A stretch of 64,000 nucleotides of DNA from Blastomussa wellsi (taxonomy: Eukaryota > Cnidaria > Anthozoa > Scleractinia > Plerogyridae). The notes under the pieces were generated by a model that saw nothing but the letters and a program-made list of their open reading frames with translations, was not told where the DNA came from and did not search any database. A program made the position numbers and the translations under genes. This document shows, one piece after another, positions 11,701 through 20,779 of this stretch (position 1 is its first letter; each line of letters begins with the position of its first letter). Location of the stretch: NCBI GenBank assembly GCA_947652115.1, contig OX393572.1, positions 10,896,594 through 10,960,593 of the forward strand. Reading direction: 5' to 3'.

Positions 11701-11744
11701 GCAAGCACCAAAACGGCCAAAAACACAGCGAACATGTTGTACAT
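658..11744 (-). CDS. LRR G-protein-coupled receptor, glycoprotein-hormone-receptor type (LGR type A), whole gene
   Basis: Eight exons join in phase: 11569-11744, 7537-7608, 5381-5452, 5006-5071, 4620-4691, 4149-4220, 3827-3895 and 658-2770. They sum to 2712 bp, or 903 codons plus stop. Visible parts are a signal peptide (MYNMFAVFLAVLVLATLGEG), an LRRNT cap beginning CPDKCHC, about seven LRRs, the hinge marker SFLCCAF near residue 250, a Thr/Ser-rich stalk, the CLPNRDAYNPCEDIMG segment before TM1 (about 427-442), ERF after TM3 (about 547), paired cysteines near 523 and 598, and NPFLY in TM7 (about 706). The NPCEDIMG, ICLPF and NPFLY segments are hallmarks of the FSH/LH/TSH receptor class, which couples to G proteins at the plasma membrane. 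Seven LRRs is fewer than in vertebrate hormone receptors. The ligand cannot be inferred. All internal exon junctions are phase 2, so a missed LRR exon in the large introns would not break the frame. Confidence 0.93.
3221..3493 (-). repeat. tRNA-derived SINE, family A, copy 1
   Basis: On the minus strand a tRNA-like head (GGTAGAGCGTCGGACT as A-box side, GGTTCGAGTCC as B box) is followed by a body shared with 24465-24739. Shared blocks include GAGAACGTGCTGCCTTTG versus GAGAATGTGCTGCCTTTG, GATAAGGACGA, and CAGGGGACGTTAAAGAA. It lies in the last LGR intron. This is a retroposon, not a functional tRNA gene. Confidence 0.8.
3827..3895 (-). CDS. LGR exon 7: leucine-rich repeat
   Basis: This 69-bp phase 2-2 exon encodes SFQKSFLGKIDDDAFTGSNL QK, ending in an IDDDAFTGSNLQKL-type LRR. 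Acceptor accttcag and donor gtaagtgc flank it. Confidence 0.9.
4149..4220 (-). CDS. LGR exon 6: leucine-rich repeat
   Basis: This 72-bp phase 2-2 exon encodes ELDQTSITEIPAYMFINNKK LLT. The pattern is LRR-like. Acceptor acttgcag and donor gtaagtac flank it. Confidence 0.9.
4620..4691 (-). CDS. LGR exon 5: leucine-rich repeat
   Basis: This 72-bp phase 2-2 exon encodes YLSNNGITDLSRMSLKNLPE LDH. It has clear LRR spacing (LSNNGI, LKNLPEL). Acceptor tttttcag and donor gtaagtaa flank it. Confidence 0.93.
5006..5071 (-). CDS. LGR exon 4: leucine-rich repeat
   Basis: This 66-bp phase 2-2 exon encodes NLEHNRLVKFPIFKTKSPLK K, a 22-residue LRR (LEHNRL). Acceptor atttctag and donor gtaagtgg flank it. 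Confidence 0.92.
5381..5452 (-). CDS. LGR exon 3: leucine-rich repeat
   Basis: This 72-bp phase 2-2 exon encodes FLQNNKINSIEDGAFDGLDD LFE, split here for length. It is a textbook LRR (NNxI, GAFxGL). Acceptor tttgcag and donor gtaagcaa flank it. Confidence 0.92.
5960..6545. mobile_element. Long foldback (inverted-repeat) element
   Basis: Two imperfect arms of about 280 bp face each other around 6243-6250. For example CCATATTTGGAAAGTCACGT at 6087 mirrors ACGCGACTTTCCAAATATGG near 6390, and CCAATGGAGAGAGTGCATTC mirrors GAATGTACTCTATCCATTGG. The spacer is only about 10 bp. No coding capacity is evident. It lies in LGR intron 2. Outer ends are diffuse, and no target duplication could be fixed. 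Confidence 0.75.
6816..7289 (-). mobile_element. Internally deleted hAT transposon with transposase remnant
   Basis: Terminal inverted repeats CAGAGGCGGCGGAG and CATAGGCGGCGGAG (reverse complement of the right end) bound 474 bp. An 8-bp target duplication flanks it: ctcacagg at 6808-6815 and ctcacaag at 7290-7297, one mismatch. Inside, on the minus strand, a frameshifted C-terminal hAT dimerisation segment is readable: TSERVFSSLRRLKTYLRSTM, then NQDRLINCLLL, then in another frame VDIAKKFVRANEQGY and a stop. It cannot encode an active transposase. Confidence 0.85.
6900..7072 (-). pseudogene. hAT transposase C-terminal fragment, frameshifted
   Basis: Segment of the element at 6816-7289. The SERVFSSLRRLKTYLRSTM block corresponds to the conserved dimerisation motif of hAT transposases (A-S-x-x-R-x-F-S). 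A frame change after NCLLL is needed to reach the TDTSNTVDIAKKFV end. The catalytic region is absent. Confidence 0.8.
7537..7608 (-). CDS. LGR exon 2: leucine-rich repeat
   Basis: The 72-bp segment lies between acceptor ttccattgcag and donor gtatgtat, in phase 2-2 like the other LRR exons. It translates as YVMQSSFAIIPVGELNKLK followed by NLSI, an LRR-like pattern that extends the TRSL end of exon 1. Repeat similarity is weaker than in the downstream exons, but length, phase and both splice sites fit. A decayed hAT element ends about 250 bp away in the same intron. Confidence 0.7.
8367..8773. mobile_element. Harbinger/Tourist-like MITE, copy 1
   Basis: A 407-bp element with inverted ends (GGCTGCGTCCACACTAATCC versus the reverse complement of the right end, GGCTATGTCC...), flanked on both sides by TTA. 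It is rich in GAAAACG and CGTTTTC motifs and has no coding capacity. A second copy lies inverted at 54669-55065. The 3-bp TTA duplication and short non-coding body fit PIF/Harbinger-derived MITEs. It lies in LGR intron 1. Confidence 0.8.
9480..9900. other. Degenerate GTGATT/ACGTGA-rich stretch
   Basis: Repeated short words such as cgtgaaacgtgatt, cgtgatacgtaatt and gacgtgattcgtgaatc occur irregularly within LGR intron 1. They look like a decayed repeat; no clear unit length or ends. Confidence 0.35.
11569..11744 (-). CDS. LGR exon 1: signal peptide and LRRNT cap
   Basis: ATG at 11744. The exon encodes a hydrophobic signal peptide and then a cysteine cap (CPDKCHC ... VRCW) ending TNTRSL. The donor reads gtaagtaa on the minus strand. 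Length 176 bp leaves phase 2. No longer open frame covers it in this reading frame, so a simple ORF scan misses it. Confidence 0.88.
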
Positions 11745-11799
11745 GGCTTAGGGACAGGAACTTGTTTGAAAACTGTTCGATTTATAGGCTGCAAATTAA

Positions 11800-14700
11800 T
11801 ATAAAGTATGACACAGTCACCATCCGTCGCTAGCCGCTAGCACATCCTGTGTTTGGGAAATTTGATCCGGGGCTAGTCACGAGCTAGCAAACTGGCGATC
11901 GAATCGAATGTTAATCACTGTTTTATATCAAATGGTAATCACCTGTGTAGTAGACCACATGTGGTTCAGCTTACCTCCGCCCTCAGGCCTACCAGCTTCT
12001 TACTCTTTGTTGACTTTGGAAATCCGGGTGGAAACCACAGCTAATTATTTTTCCGTAGCATATATAAATTGACTCCACTACTTATACCGCACCATTTTAC
12101 CATTAACATGCTTTTGTGGCAATTCACAATTGAGACAATTGACCCTTCAACTGCATTTTCAACTTCTTGAAATTTGTCTCTGGTATTTACCCCCCATACA
12201 ACCAGCGGATACATAACAACATAATCATTGATGCCCACTTTGATGATGACTTCAATTTAAAGAAAAAATGAAAACTTGGTAGCCTCAACCACTTCTTTTA
12301 TTTTATCCAAGCGAGACGTGATGTTTTGAAATATGGGAATAATTGGTTTTGCACACTTGATGTATGCGCAGTCACAACAGCCTTGTCTGAAAACATGTCA
12401 GTGAGCCGATCAGACTGATTTTCGGCGCAATACTGATTGGCTCAATGCCACAAAACTACTGTGGAACAGTTTATATATGTGACAAGAAACGAGTTTCTTA
12501 ATGAGTTTCCACTAGCCACGTACCCCAACAACCTTGCTCAATCACTCCTCAGTTTCCGTCAACTCCTTAATAGTTGGAACGACCTACCGCTGGGGGTTTT
12601 GTTTCTGCATTCGGATGTTGTTGGGTTACTTAGCGAAAAGCCACAGAATCTCAGGATATAATTTACACATAAAAACAACAATTAATTCTATCCATTTTAT
12701 TTTCCATATACATGCTGCTTTTAAGTAAAGCCTTCTGTGAATCATATATGAGATAATGGCAGCCATTTGGGACAGAAACGAGGGAATAAGCAATATAGTA
12801 TAACTGAACTCTGTGTAAAACAATTCGCTGCCGATACATATCTTAATTTGCCACGTGGAGTGCGCCTTCATGCTTGTAATGCTAATGACTTCCTCTGAGT
12901 TATGATTTTACTTCAGGGAAGAATATTTGTTCTTGGTCTTTGAAGTACGTTTTCTTTTCAGCGATAAGCTTAAATAATTTGTTAGTGCACACCGTTTACT
13001 GAAACGATGAACTTGATTTTGTTTAGGGAATCATTTTGAAGAGTTAAACCTCATACGTGCTTACACCATAGTAACAGAATTATAATAAGAACAGACCCAG
13101 AAAGAACACCGTTGTCAAGCCATAACAGGTTGGCCCATTGAATGATTGTGGAATTTTAATGCAAGGCAGAAAAATGAGTCGAAAGCAACAGAATGTAATG
13201 AGCACATGTCGAAGTCATCAAATTTTCGTAACCCTCGACTGGTCTGACACTTTCAGACCTTTCAGCACCGCGCCCGATTTCGTCATATATCGAAAATAAC
13301 GAAGATCGAAGCTAACTCTAGGTAGCACCTGTCAAAAAACTTGAATTTGTTTCTAAAGGAACTCTTTGGACTTACCTTACAATAATTAATTAAGACAGAA
13401 ATTATGGCTGCAGGGAACCCGAGCAGTCCTAAGTCTGTGTTCAGTTTCTTTGTTGCTGCACACGGGTTTCACTGGGTATAAAGGCCATTTCATAATTGTT
13501 TGTTTTACCAAATGTTCAAGCGCAAACACTTGATGTAACAATAATAACTGATATGGTTTCCTCCCCCACGTTATTATTTAATAAGAAAACTATCGTCATG
13601 AACTCAATTTGCAGTCAAACAGCTAAACGGAGCTGTTCTCTAAACTCTGATTGCGAAACTAGTTGATTTATTATTTCATGTCGGCGAAAGAAAATTCTAA
13701 TGCAAATATTGTTTTCCTGGTCTTTTTAAAAATGCGGTTTCAGCAAAGAACAACTAAAATAATTTATGAGTTACCGAATTGAATTGTGAAACAGCAGAAC
13801 TTTGCGGAATTAGACAAAAATTAGTTTCGCCGGGAGATGTTTAAACTATTCAATACTTTAATCACCTTTTTCGATTTATGATGCCAGTGCTAATGCAAAA
13901 AACGTCGGCTTTTCTAAGAAGGTTTCAATTTTCGCAGAGAATAGTGTTTAGCTTTTATTTGCTATAGGCATCGGTAAAATGTTTCTTGGATATCATTTTA
14001 CTGAAATAAAGAAAAGGAATTTATTGATTTGTCTTCAGCGCAACTGTATATAGGCCAAAGGAACTGTCTAATACAGATCAGACATAATATTCAAATATTG
14101 ATTTTTGTGTCTAAACCACGGCGTTTTTGAAGGATTTTGGGCGAGTTTGAGATAACTTCGATCGAATTCCAGCTCCCAAAAGTGTGAGGAAGAAATATGG
14201 CTTCAATTTTTTTTCGCGTATTCTTGTAAGAAAATAGATACGCCGGAAACCTTCATTTTACTCTTAATTCAACAGCAAACTTTTTTCTTATCATTGTACT
14301 TTTTGTTTGAGGCAAATCGAAAGAAAAGAAATAAACTTAGCATGGTTATTTTCTCTGAAGACATTACAGTACAGTACAGTACAGCTGGTCTTAAAATGTA
14401 ACGCTACTAACAGATACCTTGCTTTCGTCACTGCCACGTTAGACTTCAGATTCTAAGACGACGAATTTGATGATTACGCTGAGGACGTATGACGATCGAA
14501 GGCTATCGCGTTTTCCGCCGAAAATACGCTGATTCATGCGTGCGCTCTATTTTAATTTTTATTGAATAATCTGTAGTCAAACTCGTCTTAGCATCTAAAG
14601 GTGCGTACTGCTCGCCTGCTCAAGCGATGTTACATTAAAAGTCAGCGAGGAACATTGAAAAACTGTCGTCCGCGCGCCGTGTTACACGACGTCGATTTTT

Positions 14701-15380
14701 AACGTTGCGTTAATTAAAACTCTTCGTAAAAATCGTGTTGTGTAACATCACCTTTTAAAAGTCTATTAGCTTATTTCTAATTCAGGTGATGAAACTGAAG
14801 TGCAACCTTTTCGGTTTCTGTCAAGCTAAAATTAAATCCGAAAGTTCCACACGGTTTTGAGGCATGCACTATTAAAGAAAAATGATTGGCTTGTATAAAT
14901 GTCCCGTTTTGATATCAGGAGACAAGAAGCCATCAATATGGTGATAGTATGAAGACTCGTTGACACGCCAGACAAAGTCTTTTTAATTTCCGCCGCTTTC
15001 CCCAATTCCGCGCGTCTGATTTTCACTCACTTTGTTTCGAAGGCTTTTCGCGTTTCTTCTTTAAAAGGAATTAAGTCAACACACGGTACCCTTTCCTGTT
15101 CACAACAAAAAAAATGTCCCGTTCTTTTTCGTATTAACCAGTGCAATAATACTTTATAATTTGAGTAACTGGATTGCGTCACTATCTGTCATTGATCAAT
15201 CTGTTATAGTAAAATCTTGTCTCTCCCGACCGTTCAATTGTATCACGGGCTTTGGAAACGATTAGTTGGCCAAAGTACAGATCAGTTCGAGTGTCCCGCT
15301 TAGTTTTCCTTCGTTCGTTCTAGTCACAAGTGTTAGCCGTCTTCTCGGTCGGCACTCCCAGCCCCAGGGATTATAGCGTG
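11800..15380. other. Intergenic region upstream of the LGR gene
   Basis: No conserved protein segment is recognisable on either strand. The open frames here are short and translate to low-information peptides. Likely holds the LGR promoter near 11750, but no diagnostic motif was identified. A short ACAGT microsatellite lies near 14370. Confidence 0.5.
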
Positions 15381-15382
15381 GG

Positions 15383-15610
15383 AGCTTGGGTGACACTTGC
15401 ACCAGGCTCCCGATCGGTAGTTGAGAGCGAGCAAAGGATGAAACGAGGGAAGGCTCTCTGGTTTTCCCTCGCTCGCCCGCTTTATGCTCAGACCCTAGCT
15501 TGGGTGACACTTGCACCAGGCTCCCGATCGGTAGTTGAGAGCGAGCAAAGGATGAAACGAGGGAAGGCTCTCTGGTTTTCCCTCGCCCGCCCGCTTTATG
15601 CTCAGACCCT
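15383..15610. repeat. Direct tandem duplication, 114-bp unit, two copies
   Basis: Unit 15383-15496 is repeated at 15497-15610 with one difference seen (ctcgctcgcc versus ctcgcccgcc). Both begin AGCTTGGGTGACACTTGCAC. An open frame runs through it only because 114 is a multiple of three. Confidence 0.9.
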
Positions 15611-17890
15611 AGCCTGGAACAGGCTATTCAGACTATCCTTCGTTCGTTCGCCCTCACGTTGTTTGTTCCCTTCGGTCGGTCGGTCGTTTGTTCACGTAGC
15701 CTTGAACCCGAGGTAGCCAAGATGCTAAATTATTAGCACAAATGAGGCAAGGAAACCTGATTCCGGTCTTCCTTACTTGTCTAGAAACAAGCGCAAACCT
15801 TGCTCAAGGATGTTCAAAATCATTGTCTCAGGTGCCTGTTATCGTGCACAAAATGCTAATGCAGAATTAACAAGAATTCGAATGAAATTTTTGTTGGGAC
15901 AACGAACCAGTACTGTTTTCTTGGAGATATTTTTTTTATTACAAAGCTTAAAAACTTGAAAAATGGCTAATTTTTTCAAGTTTCAACCATTTCCATCCTC
16001 GTCATTATTGTTCGGTTTCCATTGATGCAGACAGTTTTTAGCTTTTTGAAGTGATGCTACGTATACATAATCATAACTATAACAAAATTCTCGAATATGA
16101 TTGGTTCTTAGCACGCCCTATATTTGACCAAAGTGTCCAATAACAAAGTGTGCGTGATGCGCGCGCATTTTCTTTGATTCCTTAATACGCGCGACTGAAA
16201 CTCATTGATATTCCAAGAACTTTCATTTTCAAAACTTCGCTTTTTTATCACAGTGATAATAAATAGTCAATAGGTTTTGCTTTGCGGAAGTTTTTCTCGA
16301 ATTTTGTCTTAGTTATGATTAATTGGCAACAGGACATCGTGTCGTTCAGTTCTGTCTGTAATCATACTAGTGATTTTGTTAATCACTCGTATGATTACAG
16401 ACCGAATTGGACTCCACTCAGTCCTATTACCATTACATAGCGTGTGAATCTTGTAGTTTGGGGAGCAAGGCCGGGTTTGTTGTTGTTTCTCTTTCTTGTT
16501 CTGAAGTTTTGTTTCTAGTTCTCCGGTTTTCCTCCCTCTTAATTCAAAATAAGCACTTCCAATTCAATCTGGAAACAGGGATGAGGTGACACTCTGTGGA
16601 TATACACTGTCAATTCCTATCTACTTGTTATTTAATTTTGTTATTTGCTTCCTTTCACTGTTCGTGAGTTAAACATCTTCACGTAACTGCACTTCGATTC
16701 TCTTTATTTTATGTACCAACAGAAAAATTATAGCTTTCATTTAATTAATTTAAGCAATCTAGCGTGGTTTGGAGATAAGAATGAAGGAAATAGTCGTCTG
16801 TGGGATACGATATGTATTTTTGGATATATCACAAACTTACTATGCTTGGTATGTAAAACAGCACAGGGTCGATGGCTCGCATCTTAAGACTCTTAACTAT
16901 GCCTAAAATTCAAATAAAATGCCCCAAAATGGGATCCGAAACTTTTTTCAGTTTCGAAAATCACTAACAGGTCAAAGATTAGGTTGTAAGGTATTGTTTG
17001 TGGATAGCAGATGAAATGTACCTGTACTGTTGTTTAGATGCAAGTCTTGGCCTCTTGAGTTTGACTCATAAATGATAATAAAACATTTCTATCCCGCCAA
17101 GGCGAAAACCTAACAAGTTGAAGATTTTTTTTAGAATGAAAATCAATAAACGTACCTCATGAAGTGTTTGGCGGGACGACTGCAAATCGGAATTACAAGA
17201 CATGGGAAGTGGCGACGGCAAAATAGTGGAAAGTCTTTTTTCAAGCGAATATGATATATTTACACTTTTGCTGCAAGTTAACTGGCGCCGGGGGCATTCA
17301 CTTGAAATGCCATTTGAATAGTACAATCGACACCTTACAAGTATCAACTCTGTTAATAGAACAATGACTCGATTTTCGAAACACATTAGTTTCACAATCA
17401 CTGGCGAAAAAGAGAAAACCAAATTCGAAGTAAAAAAAAACCTAACAAGATGATAAATCGGTATTCTTGGATCACAGAAGGAATTTTTTGTTTTGCATGT
17501 AGTCGAGAGATCTCACTATAAAAGCTTGCCTTTTACGACAAAAGTGCACTTTGTGAGAGCATCTTCCTCAAATTTCTGCACCAATACTGGGTTACCGTGT
17601 TAATTAAGTGCCTGTTCTGCGTTTCCGAAACACGAGGCTTGAGTAAACAAACAAATGAAAAAGTTCCTATTAAATGCCATCAGAACAAAAGAATCGGAAA
17701 GAGTTATTGAAATAATCTCGATGTTGGAGACAAACTGCTCGACTTTATATCTACACATTAGGATCTTCGCTTTATTCAGTGTTGGGAAGAATGATATATA
17801 TGGGGGAACACCTCGGGAGTTTGGGTGGCGGTGTGCCTCGGACCCGGCTCTTGAAATCTAAGATAAAAACAAGTCACTTTCCATAATCGC
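15611..17890. other. Intergenic, mostly featureless
   Basis: Contains the short hairpin at 16353-16402 and a minus-strand open frame of 118 codons at 17066-17422 that I do not recognise. No other supported feature. Confidence 0.45.
16353..16402. repeat. Short inverted repeat (hairpin)
   Basis: GTCTGTAATCATAC followed by AGTGATT pairs with AATCACT and GTATGATTACAGAC across a 5-bp loop, with one unpaired base per arm. Probably the core of a small MITE. Confidence 0.7.
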
Positions 17891-17894
17891 TTCA

Positions 17895-17996
17895 AACCTC
17901 GCAGTTAATATATCAGAGGTAGCGAATCACGCTTTATCGTATCGAACCTCGCAGTTAATATATCAGAGGTAGCGAATCACGCTTTATCGTATCGAA
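17895..17996. repeat. Direct tandem duplication, 50-bp unit, two copies
   Basis: The unit beginning AACCTCGCAGTTAATATATC occurs at 17895 and again at 17945, and the second copy runs into a partial third (atcgaacc). No difference was seen between the full units. Confidence 0.9.
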
Positions 17997-18314
17997 CCGT
18001 CGAATGATATTTTTGAGATTATTTGTCTTTTCGCGAAGATGAAACTCACCGATGAATTCATTGGGCTTACTCGCCTTAAATGGAGTCTTTTGTATAAAAT
18101 GGCCTTCAAACCAAAGGACCATTTCTTGAGTAATAAAGCTAAAAATACCCATGCACTTTGTGGTGGCATGATGTACCCATACAGCTTTATACAATGTGGG
18201 CTTCTCTCCCCCCAGGGATTCAATTTCCATTTGTTGAACTGTAAAACAACCCACTTCCATTTACCGAGGATGGTGATTTGCCGTTGTTTGATTACGAATC
18301 TCTGAGATTTAAAC

Positions 18315-18471
18315 GTGATAATCGCAGTGAATTTCCAATTTAAGCAATTGGAAGAATAAAGAAGCCTGAAAAAATTTGGGGAGGTCACGGGTTCGAATCC
18401 CTTTGAAGCCCTTAATTTTTTCAGGCTTGTGTACTTCCAGTTGCTTAAATTGGAAAATCACTGCGATGATT
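18315..18471. mobile_element. Foldback element with internal tRNA B-box-like motif
   Basis: Outer arms TTCCAATTTAAGCAATTGGA and its near-complement CCAGTTGCTTAAATTGGAA, plus inner arms AAGCCTGAAAAAATT and AATTTTTTCAGGCTT, form a nested hairpin. The loop carries GGTTCGAATCC, the Pol III B-box consensus. A degraded relative is visible at 25093-25188. Confidence 0.7.
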
Positions 18472-18859
18472 CTTCACTTCTCAGTTTCATCTATATCGGC
18501 AGTTCATATATGATTTCATATACTTTACGTCAATTCTAAGATTTGTTAACTCAAGTGAGCAAAGATCTTTTTGCCAAAGAGATCAAAGCAAACCCGACGA
18601 AACTTTGATGAACGATAACTCGGCAGATACAGCTACCCAGGAAGTTGGAATGGCTGACGACAGGATGCTTTTCGTCACTGTTTTAGTTAAATAACCGATG
18701 TCGATTATTATCCATTAAATTGTACAGTGTTGCAGCCTCTCGAGGTGGCTTTAAACACTCTAATAAATTGTTCAGTTGCAGAGCCCATGCAACATTGTCA
18801 CTTAGCAACGATGCTGACTAGAGAAGACCTATATCGCGGGCTCAGCAATTATACAGTAG

Positions 18860-18901
<42 letters not shown>

Positions 18902-18966
18902 AAAGTATAACAATATAATTTGGTTTTATCAACTGGGTTGATAATGTCAATTGGCCACCGAAAAGA

Positions 18967-19014
18967 GATTCAAGTGCTGACGTTTCGAGCGTTAGCCCTT
19001 CGTCGGAGCGAATC
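18967..19014 (-). ncRNA. Hammerhead-ribozyme-like motif in the Penelope-like 3' region, copy 1
   Basis: Minus strand: GATTC and GAATC close an outer stem, CCGACGA occupies the CUGANGA position, GGGC/GCTC forms a stem II, then GAAA and GTC follow in the order of a type I hammerhead. The U of CUGANGA is C here, which would be expected to impair cleavage. Penelope-like elements are known to carry hammerhead motifs in their terminal repeats. Confidence 0.45.
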
Positions 19015-19103
19015 AAGGAATTGTGCGTCGTGTGTCTTTATATACAGAAAGATGGAGCTTCGCTATTGGCTGGTGCCTGGTAACGTGAAAACTTCGGAAT
19101 AAA

Positions 19104-19400
19104 TTAGTTGAATGAAAAGCGTTCGTTGATACCGTGAGGATTAAGAGTGCCGATTTGAAAAATAAATTTTTGTTCTAGAGTTTTACGGCTTTCCGTGTTT
19201 CCTTGGTGAAGGGAAAGGCCGCAGACTGCCATATGTTGCTTAGAATGATTTGGGAGATTGAAGTGTCTCGCGACCGGTTTCGATGCATTTTTGTCGTCTT
19301 TCTCTACGTCACGAAGGTGTTCTCGGAATCGGTCGCCAAGTCGTCTCCCTGTTTCGCCGATGTATAACTTTTTGCAAAGAGTGCAAGTTATACAGTGCAA
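19104..19400 (-). pseudogene. GIY-YIG endonuclease end of a Penelope-like element
   Basis: About 98 residues: CTLCKKLYIGETGRRLGDRF, then REHLRDVEK, KPVARHFNLPNHS, EQKFIFQIGTL and a stop after NERFSFN. The YIGETGRR...R..EHL arrangement is the GIY-YIG nuclease signature, and the HFNLPNHS and EQKFI blocks are typical of Penelope-like elements. In an intact element this nuclease nicks target DNA and lies C-terminal to the reverse transcriptase. Here only the C-terminal part exists, though its frame is undamaged. Confidence 0.85.
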
Positions 19401-19832
19401 GTATACGAGCTGAATGATTTGGTCATAAAAGGCGAGAAGTGTTTAAAATAAAAAAAAAACTTTTTTCGACTACAGTAGAATTTTGCCACTTTTAACTCAT
19501 TTCCGGCAGGTTACAAGGAATAGGTAATTTTTGTTACTAAACCTCTGTACATTAACAAATTGTTTATGGAAAAAAGTACATTTTTTCTCAAATATAATGT
19601 ATTAATTATGCAAATATATGCAAATATATTTTTCTAAAGTAATATGAGATGTAATTGTGAGATTTCTTTTTCTACCAAAAGCCTATTTTATTCACTTTCA
19701 AATGAGATATTGTATGCCTACTTGCTGACATGGCGTTAAATGCAGGAATGGCTCCGGGACACTTAGATTTTTTTAGACTTTGATTTTTTCGTCTAATAAA
19801 GAGAAAAAAACAAAGGCAATTATAAAAGCACA

Positions 19833-19903
19833 GAGGTGGAATCGATCCCGGGTCACCCAGAACACGAGCTATTCCTACTAACCACTACACTACCGAGGCC
19901 CGG
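19833..19903 (-). repeat. tRNA-like SINE head
   Basis: The minus strand reads GGCCTCGGTAGTGTAGTGGT TAG (A-box region) and GGGATCGATTCC (B box), resembling tRNA-Asp/Glu-type halves. The acceptor ends do not pair properly, so this is a tRNA-derived repeat rather than a tRNA gene. Confidence 0.5.
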
Positions 19904-19958
19904 CTGCCGAACACCGAAAATTTTAAGATTTTATCGTGTTACCCTTACCATTCTTGAG

Positions 19959-20108
19959 AGCTAACCGCATAACCGCAGTGCTTAGTAGGCTAACCGGAAT
20001 ACAAAAGTAGGCTAACCGGATTGCTTAATAGGGTAACCGCAGTGCTCAGTAGGCTAACAGGATTGCTTAGTAGGCTAACCGCAGTGTTATAATAAGCTAA
20101 CCAGGGTG
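19959..20108. repeat. Minisatellite, unit about 22 bp
   Basis: About seven imperfect copies of a unit like GCTTAGTAGGCTAACCGCAGT, with alternating CGGAT and CGCAG endings. Lies just past the 3' end of TYW5. Confidence 0.75.
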
Positions 20109-20275
20109 ATTTTGTAGTCTAATTTAGCTAGCCAAACTCGTTCCCAGTGCATTCCGAGCCCGGAGCCATTCCTGCAATTAAGCACTACTAATTGCTGTAA
20201 ATTCCTCTGGAGATATAAAATAAATATGTAACATGGTCTAATTTAGCCTTTTTGTGCCTGTGGAAATGAGTTAAT

Positions 20276-20779
20276 CTACTTGGCATTCTGAGCCTCGCCA
20301 TTTACGTTGTTAAAACTATTCACGTGTTTACAACTATAGCATTTTTGCTTTACTTTACAAACTACTCTCCTCGCATAAAAATCTTTGTATTCCTCAGGCA
20401 GTTCCTCTAAGGCCTTGATAGCTCGGTCCATTATTTGCATGGCCCTTGTGGCAGGGACCAAATCCTTGTTGCCGTATGTGTCCCTGCTGTCATAGTAACA
20501 TGAATCCAAATGATGCCAAAACACATTAACCGCTACTCCAAACTGTAAAGATATCACATTGTGGAACCACATTGCAGGGATGAACAAAACGTCACCAGGT
20601 TCCATGTAACATTCAAAGGGCGTTGCCTCAGCAAATTTTGGATATTTTGACAGGTCAGGGTTATCTATGTCCAACACTTCAGATTTGTCTCCATTTAAAT
20701 AAAGTTTTGTGGCATCTTTGGGGCTGAAAAGGACAACACGTTTCCGTCCAGTTACTTGGATAAGAAGATTATCCATAAT
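20276..20779 (-). CDS. TYW5: TYW5 exon 5
   Basis: Encodes [20 protein letters not shown] to the stop after [11 protein letters not shown]. Contains the distal iron ligand His in AMWFHNV. Acceptor tttctgcag. Confidence 0.96.
   Translation of the reverse strand: MMDNLLIQVTGRKRVVLFSPKDATKLYLNGDKSEVLDIDNPDLSKYPKFAEATPFECYMEPGDVLFIPAMWFHNVISLQFGVAVNVFWHHLDSCYYDSRDTYGNKDLVPATRAMQIMDRAIKALEELPEEYKDFYARRVVCKVKQKCYSCKHVNSFNNVNGEAQNAK

Larger units (their letters stand above)
18915..19430 (-). mobile_element. Penelope-like retroelement 3' fragment, copy 1
   Basis: On the minus strand a GIY-YIG endonuclease coding end is followed by a 3' segment matching 57014-57160: TCCGACGAAGGGCTAACGCT, then GCCAATTGACATTATCAACC. 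No reverse transcriptase is present, so the copy is 5'-truncated. Confidence 0.85.

Noticed and set aside
15330..15716. 128-codon open frame
   Set aside because: Created by a 114-bp tandem duplication whose length is a multiple of three; the translation simply repeats itself and has no known domain.
17066..17422. 118-codon minus-strand frame with a possible donor after TLHE
   Set aside because: No recognised domain, no partner exons found. Kept only as a note in the intergenic entry.
17984..18388. 134-codon minus-strand frame
   Set aside because: Overlaps a foldback element and the 50-bp duplication and is low-information; most likely a repeat-derived chance frame.
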